In this document: positions 1 to 11,900 of the stretch, one piece after another
Numbering within the stretch: the stretch's first letter is position 1
Layout: every line of letters begins with the position of its first letter
DNA from: Owenia fusiformis
Taxonomy: Eukaryota > Annelida > Polychaeta > Sabellida > Oweniidae
Assembly (NCBI GenBank): GCA_903813345.2
Contig: CAIIXF020000010.1
Span: forward strand, 21,151,181 to 21,215,180
Length of the DNA stretch: 64,000 bases
Reading direction: 5' to 3'
Notes under the pieces: model-generated
Told to the model about the DNA's origin: nothing
The model's database searches: none
What the model saw: only the letters and a program-made list of their open reading frames with translations
Made by a program: the position numbers and the translations under genes

Positions 1-969
1 CAGCGCAGACCAAAGTCAATACCAATGTATATTATTGTATCTGATGACGAGGATGCTGGTGAGCCTGACCCTGAAAAATTAAAGCGAAAAACAGATAAAA
101 ATTCATTCGGCAGACGACATTCTGTTTCTGCTGAGCGTTATGACCCAGAGGCTGACGAAGGCGACGATGAAAAAGTTGTCTACCCGAAAAGTGATTCAGA
201 ACGTAAAACTTTACAAGATGTCTGTAGATCTATTCTTATATTCAAAACATTAGACTCTGAACAAATAGCTGATGTAATCGACGCTATGTTTCAGAAAAAT
301 GTTAAACCAGGGGACTCTATAATTCGACAAGGGGATGACGGTGATAATTTTTATGTCATCTCCGAAGGAACATACGATGTTTTCGTCAAAGTTGAGGGCA
401 ATGATAAAAAGGTGCATACGTTTGATGGTAAGGGGAGTTTCGGTGAGCTAGCCTTATTGTACAACATGCCCCGATCGGCCACTGTCAACGCAACGTCTGA
501 TGGAGTCCTATGGGCTATGGACAGGAAATCTTTCCAACGAATTGTTGTAAAGAGTGCGTTCAAAAAGCGAAAAATGTACGAAGGATTAATTGAGAATGTC
601 CCTTTGTTAAAAAACCTAAACGACTACGAGAGAATGAGCCTTGCGGATGCTTTAGTGTCAAAATCTTTCTCAGACGGCGACACCCTTATGAAAGAGGGGG
701 ACGAGGCTGACGGTATGTACTTCATGGAAGACGGCATTGTGCGAATTACAATCAGCAAAAACGGGACGGAAACAGAAGTTGCTCGACAAGGTCGGGGAAA
801 ATATATCGGTGAATTGGCACTTATCGAGGACAAGCCAAGATCTGCAAATGTCATTGCAGTCGGCAAGGTCAAAGCTGCGTTCCTGGACAAAGACGCCTTT
901 GAAAGAATCTTAGGAAATTGTTTAGATATCATGAAAAGGACAGCGCAGAATAGCTACAAAAATAACTGA
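1..969 (+). CDS. cAMP-dependent protein kinase type II regulatory subunit, 5'-truncated by window edge
   Basis: Regulatory subunit that holds the PKA catalytic subunit inactive until cAMP binds. The frame is open from base 1 and the first ATG in the window is at 25, so the true start lies upstream and the N-terminal docking/dimerisation domain is not visible. Counting from the ATG at 25, an inhibitor site RRHSVS lies at residues 30-35; the phosphorylatable Ser after RRx marks type II rather than type I. Two cyclic-nucleotide-binding domains follow, with phosphate-binding cassettes FGELALLYNMPRSAT (about 139-153) and IGELALIEDKPRSAN (about 261-275). Both keep the Glu and Arg that contact cAMP. 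The stop is TGA at 967-969. About 970 bp without an intron is unusual for this family, whose genes normally have several introns, so this may be a retrocopy or an intron-loss lineage. No lesion is seen. Confidence 0.93.
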   Translation, partial: QRRPKSIPMYIIVSDDEDAGEPDPEKLKRKTDKNSFGRRHSVSAERYDPEADEGDDEKVVYPKSDSERKTLQDVCRSILIFKTLDSEQIADVIDAMFQKNVKPGDSIIRQGDDGDNFYVISEGTYDVFVKVEGNDKKVHTFDGKGSFGELALLYNMPRSATVNATSDGVLWAMDRKSFQRIVVKSAFKKRKMYEGLIENVPLLKNLNDYERMSLADALVSKSFSDGDTLMKEGDEADGMYFMEDGIVRITISKNGTETEVARQGRGKYIGELALIEDKPRSANVIAVGKVKAAFLDKDAFERILGNCLDIMKRTAQNSYKNN

Positions 970-1782
970 TTTACAACAAGCATTTGACCAGAGAGACATC
1001 TATTGGTTAATATGTATCTCTGGATTGATTATCTCCAGTCTCATAGTTTTTTGTAGACATTTTGTAAAATTAGCATTTGATTGTCATCGGTCTTTACAAG
1101 TGTAACAGTGTATATACTAATCATGTAGTAACAGTATCGAATTACAAAATTTCCATCAGATCAGACTTTAAGTTTAATATAAAAAACATGTTTAATGATC
1201 ATCAACTGAGGTGTATAAACGTACACTGCAATATTTATAAAATGGTGAATTACAGAATGTGATGGATATTTTGTTATTTCTGCTTGTTTATACTTTCATA
1301 AAACTATTTAATCAGAATATTCAATAGCTTCAAAGCACACGATGAGCTTAACTTCTCCGATGATTTATATCGAAACGACACCGATCATCAAACTAAACAA
1401 CTGACATTCTATATTATCTATATTAACAACATTCATCAAAAGTAAACTATAGGTCATTTCTAGTTGATTGATCGTTTTGATCTCACAACAACAACAATAT
1501 AAATACAACCATTGATAAATGATCGTATGATACGTGAAGAAAACATAAGAATCAATCCTCCATATATATTTTGTTAAAGATTGGTTGTACCACAATGGGG
1601 TGTTTTTGAGCATGGCTAGCTACAATGGCATTGGTGTCAACCTACAGTCATGTTAAATCACATGATGCAGCTACTCAGCTATATATTCGGTGCCCTCATT
1701 TGGAAAATGGTGACAAATTTGTCAACCAGTCCCAGGAATTCTAAATAGAAAGAACCGCAGTAATAGGTTTTAATAACTACCC
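970..1782. other. 3' flank of PKA regulatory gene, no gene seen
   Basis: AT-rich sequence after the stop codon. It presumably includes the 3' UTR, but no unambiguous AATAAA signal was found close to the stop. Short open frames here show no recognisable protein. Confidence 0.4.
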
Positions 1783-1870
1783 CTAACACAGGTTCTTGAA
1801 TGTTCCGTAACACAGGTTCATGAATACTCCGTAACATAGGTTCTTGAATATTCCGTAACACAGGTTCGTG
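1783..1870. repeat. short tandem repeat, about 24-bp unit
   Basis: Three to four imperfect copies of a unit resembling ACACAGGTTCTTGAATRTTC. Visible directly in the sequence; no function suggested. Confidence 0.75.
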
Positions 1871-2851
1871 TGCAAGCGAGGTTAATCATACGCTTATTCT
1901 AAACTTGATAGGAGTATACAGTCGTAATACATGCAGTGTAGCTTATAGTGTATGACTTTTCTGAAAGTCGAATCTTAGAATTGTTATAAGTGGATCTTAT
2001 GTGTGACATCTATACTCATTATCTCGTATTTACGAGAACTGAATCCCAAACACTTTGGCAAGTTGCTAATGCACGGGAAAGATTGGCTTGAGAATGATGT
2101 GGATGGAATATTTGTATGCAAAAGACTTTGTTGTGTCAGCTTTTTAAGCTGTAAAACGTGCCCCTAGTCTTAATATGCATGAACGATGGAGACAGTAAAT
2201 CGTACCTCCAAAATGGTTACAATGAATCATACTGTGTTATCAATTCAATTTTCAAAATCAAACCTAAACAGGTGATAAAGAAACCGTACCTAAGTTATCG
2301 ATGGTGTGACGGCTAAACCCTGCATAACGGTACATTTAAATATTAGCAACAATAGTGAATAGTAACAATGGTTACGATTTATAAACCTTATAAACATGAG
2401 CAGTGGCGACGATTAAACCTTAGTAACATTAACAGTTGTGGCGATTAAACCCTAATCATATTAACAGTTGTGGCGAATAAACCTTAGTCATATTAACAGT
2501 TGTGGCGATTCCCTAGCCAAGTCAACAGTAATGACGATCCAACTTAAAGGGGCAACAAGGACTGTAGAGAGAATATTCGAAAAAAAAAATTTCTGAGTTA
2601 TCAGGTCAATATTTGGCTTAACATCTTCTTTGACATACCTATTTTCTTCAAATGTATGGATAAACTGTCAAGTTCAGCATTAAGAAGTGTAAATTCAGTT
2701 CAAAGCTTCTATAAAGGGAGTCCCGCTTATAGATTTTTAAGATTCGCCACGTTTCAAGAGGAATATCAGCTGAAATAATGTTCATCCAGGGGGTTTCTTT
2801 GCTGATAATGAAAATATATGTTAGTCTTGATGAAATGTCCAAACTTAAATA

Positions 2852-3473
2852 CAGGGTGGGCCAGAAACGCCACATTTTTTTCAAGACACTACAACTTTTT
2901 TATTTTCCAACCTACATACCCCAAATTTTGCAGTTATATAGTGCCAAGGGTTCTTAGCAATAATAAATGTAATGTAACAGGTCCTTCTACGTGGATTATA
3001 TTTGATCTAAAAGAGGAGATCATTTGGTCTGCCACCCTAATTGATGATATATTTTAGTTTTAGTTGCCTTGCTGATATTGCAGTATCAATGAAATGTTAG
3101 CTAAGTTTTTTTCAACCTGTCTTAATTGCCAGCTTTAGTTGAGCAATTTTCTAGATTGGGTGCCTTAATACAATCTCCTGGAGACCTTCCCATACCCTAT
3201 ACTCACTGGGGTTTGCATCAGGGTTATTAGCTTGGCGATCATCAGTCCGTATCTGTTCAGGAACATTTTGCAAATTATGCTTATTTCTCATGGCACACCA
3301 CATGTTTAAGTGAGATGCTGGTGACATATTTTATTGAAATAAAAGTGTATAATTCATGATAAATGGCTAGAAAACAACCTCAAGTTACATTTGGTATGCA
3401 AATTATGATCTAATATCAAAAATTAAAAAAGTTGTAGCATTTTGAAAAAGTGGCGTTTTTTTGGCCCACCCTG
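2852..3473. mobile_element. mariner-type MITE, about 622 bp, TA target site
   Basis: Left end CAGGGTGGGCCAGAAACGCC and right end complementary to CAGGGTGGGCCAAAAAAACG, each flanked by TA, as expected for Tc1/mariner insertion. The inverted repeats extend about 50 bp with small gaps. There is no transposase frame inside, so the element is non-autonomous. Related termini occur at 32919 and 49314. Confidence 0.85.
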
Positions 3474-3620
3474 TATATCTTGACTCTGGTCGATGATCGT
3501 TGAATGGCCCCCCTGCACTAATTGTTGCACCTTTAACATTAGTCACATTAACTGTGGTGGCGGTTCAGCCTTAGCCGCGTTAACATTTGTGACGATTCCC
3601 GGGTGACGATTAAACCTTAC

Positions 3621-4417
3621 CCCCCTATCACACCAAACTAGTTCTTACCCGTCCTTGCCAGTCCTACGAAAACGTCGTAAAACGGGCTCAATCTGACTGT
3701 GGTCGGGAAATATGTCTGAAATAATTAGCTTCTTCGTTCTTAAACAGTCTTCAATACGTCCATCTCGTTCGAAGTTCGTTCAGGTCGGTGTGCAACGTCG
3801 TAGAACGCGTCCCTTAGTCTAGAAGGTCAACATGACCTGATTACAGAACGGTATGGTCGCCATCGAATTTTGAATCAATTCAAAATTCTAAAATCACATT
3901 CCCGTCTGAGAACGTTCATAAAGATCGTAAATAGACCTTAGAAAGTTGCAGCTACGTTCATTCCGTTCGCACACAGTTTCAAACCAGTTTTGAAGAACGC
4001 AGTGGCAACTTGTTTGGTGTGATAGCTATATTTTTGCTAACTCGTTCATAAGCAGTGTTAAATACGTTCTTAATCAGTTTAAACCCGTTTGCAATTAGTT
4101 CTACCTCGTTCTCAACACGTCCTCAGACAGTTCAACTCGTTGTTAAAACGTCCCTAGTAGGATTGAAGTACGACGGTTCCGTTCGTAGTACGTCCACCTC
4201 GTCGTTAGTACGTTGTCACTCGTTCTAATTGTAGAACGTGACGACCACGAGAACATTTTGAGCATCGTCTAAGTTCTAGAGGACCTACCCGTTCGAGTAC
4301 GTTCGATGAAGTTTGTAAATAGATCCCAGACGGTTCTTAGTAGGTCCAGTCCGTTCGTACACAGTTGAAGCCCGTTTTCGAGAACGTAGTGAGAACTAGT
4401 TTGGTGTGATAGTAGGG
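3621..4417. mobile_element. Harbinger-like MITE, copy 1, about 797 bp
   Basis: Termini are CCCCCTATCACACCAAACTA and the reverse complement of CCCTACTATCACACCAAACT. The flanks on both sides read TTA, a 3-bp TWA duplication typical of PIF/Harbinger elements. The interior is non-coding and full of short CGTTC/ACGTCC motifs. A second internal copy of the right end (GTTTGGTGTGATAG near 4008-4024) divides the element into two related halves. A near-identical element lies at 52604-53402. Confidence 0.8.
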
Positions 4418-5360
4418 TTAGTCACACGAACCGTGGAGGTGATTGAATCCTAACTACGATAACAGTGATGCCGACCAAATCTTGGCTACATTAACAGTGA
4501 TGACGATGAACCTTCAGCAGTATTTACAGTCGCGGCGATTAGATTTAGCCACGTAAGTAACCTACACGTAATTAGGTGGTGATTAAATATTAGCCGAGTT
4601 AACAGTGGTGACGATCAAATCTTCGCCATATTGACAGCAATGACGATTAAACTTCAACCATATTAACAATGGCGAGGATCAGATTTAGCAACGTTATTAA
4701 TACTTAGACAAGTACAAGTAATTCGGTGGTGATGATCAAACATTATACATTTATCAGTAGTGACAGGTAAACTTTAGACGCATTAACAGTGGTGACGATT
4801 GAATTGTAGCCATATTAACAGCGATAACACTCGAACCTTACCCATATTAAGCCATATTAACAGTGGTTACACTTAAACCTTACCCATATTAACTGTGATG
4901 ACGATTTTACCTTTGCAACATCAACAGTGGTGACGGTTAAAGGGTTCCTATAAGCTACCCGTATAAAAACAATATGGCGGCTCTTTGCGAGTCAACTGGA
5001 TCAGTCCATTTTTTAAAAAATAAGGGGAATTTTGTAAAATCCAGTTAATTGAAATTGTCTTGGAGATAAAGTAATCCGTTTATAATGATTCTGAAAACGA
5101 TATGCGTCACCCTTTAAACCTTAGAGACGTTAACAGTTGTGCCGATTTAATCCTAACCTCATTACCAGTTATAGCGATCAAATCATAACAGCGATGAAGA
5201 CGATTTAACCTTAGCAAAATAAACACTGGTGACGGTGAAATCTAAGATGAAAATTAAATTTAGCCGACAATTAAAATAAGGTCATATTAACAGTGGTGCC
5301 GATTTAAACTTAGCCACATCAACAGAGGTCATGGTTAAATCTTAGACACTCTATCAGTGG

Positions 5361-5908
5361 TTACAATGAAGCAGTGAATGGTATTCAATTAATTCAAGAT
5401 TCTTATTGCATGTCGTAACACCCTGTTGCAAGACTGCTTATTTTGACATATTTTAATGCATGTTTCAATGTTGTAGAGACTTTATTCACAAGGATACAGA
5501 TATTGTGATGGATATCTTGATCATGTTAAATGCCTGGGTAGCCAGGCATAACATAACATACTTAAACATGTTACAAGCGTGAAATAAATCAAAAGTTATT
5601 GATAATTGAACTTGTTATGTATGTTAAATCTTAAAATTCATCGTCCATTATCAATTCAATATTCATGTTTGTTTTTCTTAACATGACATATATGCCTCTT
5701 TGCTACAAACGTTAATAACCGATTTCAATATTCAAATGGGTTACTCAGATTGAAAACAATATATTTTAAATTCTTAGTAATTACATTGATGTCGATAAAA
5801 GGATGTACTTACTCAAGTAATTGTTTCATTATCATTTACATTTTATTTTTAGATTATTTATTACATGATCGAATATTGATGACAATTTATATCAAAATAT
5901 GCTCGATT
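5361..5908. other. 3' UTR/flank of VWA gene copy A
   Basis: AT-rich flank. Two AATAAA signals on the minus strand (plus-strand TTTATT at about 5842 and 5857) lie 45-70 bp beyond the copy A stop codon and are plausible polyadenylation signals. The 130 bp nearest the stop resemble the corresponding flank of copy B, so the duplication included the 3' UTR. Confidence 0.45.
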
Positions 5909-8900
5909 TCAATCAGTTGGGAGGCCAGCTTCTTGTCGTTCCTGTAGCCATAGCGCGCGAAACTCTGGAGGAATACATGCTAGTCTAAGGCACTTTTCAC
6001 AGAGACATTCTTTCTGTATAATGGTGACAATCCCCGGGAATTGTGGAACCTGATAAAACAAAATGTGACATGCGGCTAAAATATACAGTTAAAACAAACC
6101 CATGAATTATTCTTACAGGGGCAGCAAAGAATAGAGAGTGTAAATTGTAAGGAGCTATATCTTTTCAAAAATCATACTAGTCACTTGGTCTCAACGTAAA
6201 TATTTAACAAGATGGCCTCTCTCCAGATTTCCGTAAAAATCGTATTTTCTCCGAATGTGTGCAGTTAGTGCATCATCTCTAGTTTGCAAAAAATGTTATT
6301 AATATTCATTTAGTATCATCAAGAAGCGAAAAATTCACAGTTTAAATTGATCGGTTTTGTAACATAGACACCGCTCTGAAGATCTGAAGAACACAGAGCG
6401 ATGTCCCTGCTACAAAAAGGTGACAGGTCATCTCAACCCCAAGTCATCTCAACCCAGTCCAACTCAACCCCAAGTCAAATCAACCCCAGTAAAACTCAAC
6501 CCCAAGTCAACTCAACCCTGTAAAACTCAACCCCAGTAAAACTCAACCCTATTCATTTGTGCAATGTCTAATTTAATTTTTTTATGATGAATAATTAAAT
6601 TCATTCATTTCTGAAAATCTAGCATTTTGCATGATACTTTGAATAGAAAGTTGTAAAAGTATTCCAATAATAAAAACGGTTAAGCTCAAGGATAATTCAT
6701 CAAGTTGTCACTATTATTTAATTTAGACATCTTTTGAAATCAAATTTTAGATAATTTAGAAATAATTAACAATGTAATATATAGAGGATATCCTATGATT
6801 TATGAGTGATATGATTTTTATCCACGAATATCAATATCCATGAGTGGATTAAAATCATATCACGAGTAAATCATAGAATGTTCTTTTTATTCCATAGTTA
6901 AAGTCATCATCAGAATCGTCGGAAATTAAGTTATTTAATTCGAATTTCCAAACAATCCGGCGATGTTGACACTTAGCCTCGTTTTGAGTCTGAAGTAGCA
7001 AAAATCCATAAACCATCGCATACGACGTCGTATGTCATGGCTAAAAAATCGTATGTTATGGTTAAGTGAAAATTTGTCAAAAATATCATATTTTACCACT
7101 GATTACAAAAATACCGTTTTTATTTTCACATGTTATCCTATGAATATCATGCTAACTATGGAATAAAACTTTTTATTATTCATATGAACATGCTTTAACA
7201 AAATCATTAACATTTAGTAATTAATAGACTGAAAGCATAGACGTAGCCAGGAGGGTTGCGTACACACCCTCCCACCAATTTTGAAGGAAGTTGCTTCATT
7301 TTTTGTCAAAACATAGCTTTTTTGGCTCGCTTATGCCACGATCGGCACCCTTGACTGAAAACGTGATTTTTTGGGGCGATTCCTCCTGACTGAAAGCTGG
7401 CTATGCCCCTGGAAAGGGATGGTCATGTTCCAGTTTGCCAAATAATCACGAGTGTCAACCTCAGAGGGATTACAACAAAACAAACGTATTAGCAAGATTA
7501 ATAAAATGACCCATATTTTAATCCTATTAGTATCATGTTGACATTTTGGAGATAAACTCATTATTAACTAGCTAAAAAGGCAGTGGTCTAAGAATGAAAA
7601 TCACAAACTGAATCATCAGAATTATTTTTATGAAATAAACTTTCTTATAAGTTTATCGATATATAGAAATATAGGGGTTGAGTTTTACTGGGGTTGAGTT
7701 TTACAGGGTTGAGTTGACTTGGGGTTGAGTTTTACTGGGGTTGACTTGACTTGGGGTTGACTTGACTTGGGGTTGAGTTTTACTGGGTTGAGTTGACTTG
7801 GGGTTGAGATGACCAGGAAGCTACAAAAACCAGTGATGATGCTGTATATACTAATTACAACTTTGAACCAAGAAATCATGTGCTAACTGCATGTATATGA
7901 TTTGAAAAATCGTTTTAGAAATGGGTAAAATGTAGAAAACGAAAATATATTTTAAAATACGTTACCGGAAGGCAGGCGGTCATCTTGTTGCATAGAAATA
8001 TTGGCTATGTAATGAATACTTATACGAAGTGACCAAGAGATCATCACGTGTTTCCCTCACATTTCTAAATATTTCATCTCAAAAAGGAATTGAGGTGTTT
8101 GATCAAATGAGAAAATTATTGAAGTTTTGAAAACAAAAAAGGCAACAGAAAACTTATGTTCACATTCTGACTGACCTTAGGAGCTCTTTGGTTCCAGAAA
8201 GAGAGGTCACATCCACAGCATCGTCGGTTTCTTTTTGGACATCCATTCATGAATATCTGACAGGAACCTTTGTCTCCTTCTTCAAGAAATCCATTTACAC
8301 ACAATGTACCTTCAACTTCAACTATTTGTGTTGGTGGAGGTGTCGTAGTAGTAGTTGTTGGTGGAGGTGTCGTAGTAGTAGTTGTTGGTGGAGGTGTCGT
8401 AGTAGTAGTTGTTGGTGGAGGTGTCGTCGTGGTAGTTGTTGTGGTGGTAGTCGTTGTTGACGTCATCGTCGTCGTCGATGGGGTCTCAGTGGTAGTTGTG
8501 GGCTCTGTTGAATGGTAAAGAACATTCTTCATGCGATAATAGCTGTGAACTACCAACACTAGTCATCTACTAAAACTTTATTGTGACTATTTTGAATTGT
8601 ACATTGCAGGCAGGTATTTAGCCATCTACTTCTTTCTGGTGTCCTCTTCAATCTCAAAAAGAAATTGGTGAATAAACAAAATATGAAACAACACAAGAAT
8701 GGAACAAATAGCAAGTATTTAGCTCAAAAACAGGTCCCCGTCTGTTCATGTAATGACACATTAGGGAAAAATCAGAACGCACCACCTAAGGGATCAACTG
8801 TTGTGTACCATTTGAGATTGTATCAAATGTGTACATAAATTATCTACTGAATCTTGATAATGGAAACCATACAATTTTATACTTTCAGGGTTTGATCCAC

Positions 8901-11900
8901 CATATGTACCAAATATGTGAGTAAAATTTGGATAAAATGTATGAAATGTTGAAAAAAGTAGAAATCAGTAACCACAGTGAAAATAGAAATGGAGATATAC
9001 ATGTGGTCACATGGTTTCTTATTTACTGGAAATTCCCCATGACCCCCAATTGACTTGATTAGCTTGATATTGAAGCATTGTCCATTGCAACAATGGGTAG
9101 CACTAGCGTATGAAAACTATCTTTATACCTATACAAAATGACTGCGCAAGAGTCAAGATAACATTTTTCAAGCCTTGGACGTCAGACACACGGAAGAAAT
9201 TTCTAACATTCGACACCATCTGGAACATCTCGGTTTCACCAGCGTCCTGATTTTTCTCGTTTAGAACCCCTACCACGAAAACGTTAGCCCTGAAATTGAT
9301 TATCTCAAATTAAATATGAACCCCGACAACAATAACATGTTTAACAACTCATCAAAATGATATAATAAAGGTAATAATCCCTAATAATTCGGTATTATGA
9401 TAGATGCAAACCTGAAATCTTCATGACCAGTATACTTATAATAACCAGTAAAGGCGTTTGTGGCACACTATTTGTAACCCAATGTTTCTTGAAAATTGAA
9501 TAGTTTCATAACTTACTAAAAAACCCAGGTTTATTTGGCTTCATCGGCGGGAATATTGTTTAAAACTGTTTTCGGGAAAAATTAAAAAACAATGTGAATT
9601 CTTATTTTTGTTTTCCCAACTTTTCCCAATTTTCCAAGTCAAAGTCAAAGCTTGCAAAGATGGTCTTTGTTCAAGATTGGACTAATTTAGCTTTAGAAGC
9701 CTTACCACAAATTTGTCATGAGTTTACAATTGAAAACATTTAATCGTATGTCTATCAATTAAACTAACCCATCGGCTATTAATGCCTGAGCATTTGCGAT
9801 CGTTTTTGCCCCATTTTTCTTGGGAATCGTTACACCATCAGTGATGACAAGAACGGTGTTTGCTACTTCTGGTCTGTCGCCATTCTCTTCGGTAAAATAC
9901 TTGGTTCGAACTTCATCGAGAGCTTTGTGTGTATGTGTTTTACAGCCTTCTTGTGTTACCAGGTTGCTTAGATCCATATTTTCAGCGTTGGACTTGGCTG
10001 TGGCTGAATCGATTGAGTCTTTTAGGAAATACTGATGTTGTGTACCTTCGTTAAAGTTCACCTGGCCAATCTGAAAACAAGATAAATAACGTACATTTTA
10101 TTCATTCGAGTTCTGTTGCAGGGTTTCTGGCACACATTGAATACTTTAAGCTGACATATAAAATCGAAACGGCGTCGCCCTATACAAAAGCATGTGTATT
10201 AGGTGAACGAGAGTTGAATTCTAATTAGTTAAAATGCTCCGTGAACGATTGGATACGCCGTTCCCCAAAGACCCCCAAATTAAAGTAACAATGTATTGCG
10301 CCTTACCTGAGTCTGATCAATATCTGGCCCGATATCAAAAGAGTTCACCATATCGATGATAAAAGTCCGGATTATTTCTCCATCTTCGGGACTTATACTA
10401 CAGGATGTGTCCAGCACAATCATCACATCTAGACCACATGGCTTGCCATCCCCATTCAATATCACATTGCCTATAAATCGCATACCCCTTGCATAAAATA
10501 CTCCTGATTGTAATATTCTATGATATTTAGCACACTTTTTGTCAATAATATAATAATAGATATAATGTATTATGTATGTGATGTATATAGAATGATATAT
10601 ACATAATTTACATAAAAAGTTTCTTGATATTCTGTTTTCTGAACATCAGTCATTAATTTTCATATTTTACTAGATGTGTTTTGAGTCACAAAAACAGTTT
10701 TCTTCTATAAACTGAACTCAGTTTTAGTACAGTTGATAAAGGATCCAAATAGGATTAATTGTTGTGAATAGAAAAACACTGTTTTTGTGATTTAATAACC
10801 GTCGTGAATAACATGTTTAGGGTGTTTTGAGTCTCCTGGTATACATGTACACATTGCTCATATTTTGAATATTTTATGGAGTCTGCGCCACTTTGCTTTT
10901 TTACATAATTGTATACAAGACACGAGGGTGAACAATATCACACGCTTGAAAAGTATAGACAGTTTTCGGCACATCAAATGGCCGCCTTGTTCTAGAGAAG
11001 TTAAAATACATGTTTTTAAAGGTTGTACTTGGACGTGTATAATGTGCGCATTAGTTCTTCCATTTGTACAGTTGCCGATTGAGTATAAGGTCATGCGGAA
11101 AATAATTGTAATTACAATTAGGTGCTTGGAAAAGTAAATTGAGAGCGGGAGCGTAATCCCGGGGGTCGAAATATTACACGTTCGCGTTTAGGTTCTTTAT
11201 AAACGTCTAACTAAGTACCCTTCGCATTCGTTCGACTCCACTTCTTAAGAGAGGGCTCTGTCTTATAACTAGCCTCTGTGCGCAGAATACTAACTAAGCC
11301 TCCCTAGTATTTACCAAGGCACCAGCAAGAATAAGAATGCTAAAAAACTAATCATTTCTAAACTTTCATAACTAAGCCTCCCTAATATTTACCAAGGCAA
11401 CAGCAAGAATGCTAAAAACTAATCATTTCTAAATTTCATAACTAAGCCTCCCTAGTATTTACCAAGGCACCAGCAAGAATGCTAAAAACTAATCATTTCT
11501 AAACTTTCATAGAAGGAAACATCCACCAATCCATCATAAGGAAATGCTTGAAACGTGTAAACATGACTTCACAGACAAGATTTTGTTATTCAACTGAACT
11601 TAAAATACAATACAGGAATACAGATAGTCTGAAGACGGAAAATCCCAAATGGTTGCCTTAGGATTTACCCATAATGCCCAAAAACGTATCAGTTCTAGAT
11701 ATTCAATACCAAAAAATCAGATCTTGAAATTTCAGATTTATCCAACAAACGGTTTGGTCTAAATCTTGTAGACAAAACTTTACAGACAATATACATTAGG
11801 ACTGAAATTCAAAAATGACCGCCTTAACATTTATCCAAAATGCCCAAAAACTAATCAGTTCTAGATTTTTATACCAATAATATACATCCCTGAAAACGCA

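Larger units (their letters stand above)
2330..5360. repeat. degenerate 32-bp satellite array, interrupted by insertions
   Basis: Many diverged copies of a 32-bp unit that can be summarised as a TTAACAGTGGTGACGATTAA core followed by ACCTTAGCCACA. The clearest copies are at 2400-2515, where three successive units are exactly 32 bp apart. The pattern recurs at 3536-3620, 4418-4945 and 5105-5355. The gaps are filled by a mariner-type MITE (2852-3473) and a Harbinger-like MITE (3621-4417), so the satellite is older than both insertions. Confidence 0.8.

Noticed and set aside
8188-8518. Plus-strand frames rich in Val/Gly and Trp/Arg/Cys over exon 5 of copy A
   Set aside because: Antisense shadows of the Thr/Pro codon repeat on the minus strand.
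11291-11512. Possible CRISPR-like array
   Set aside because: Only three head-to-tail units of about 80 bp with no unique spacers, in a eukaryotic intron.
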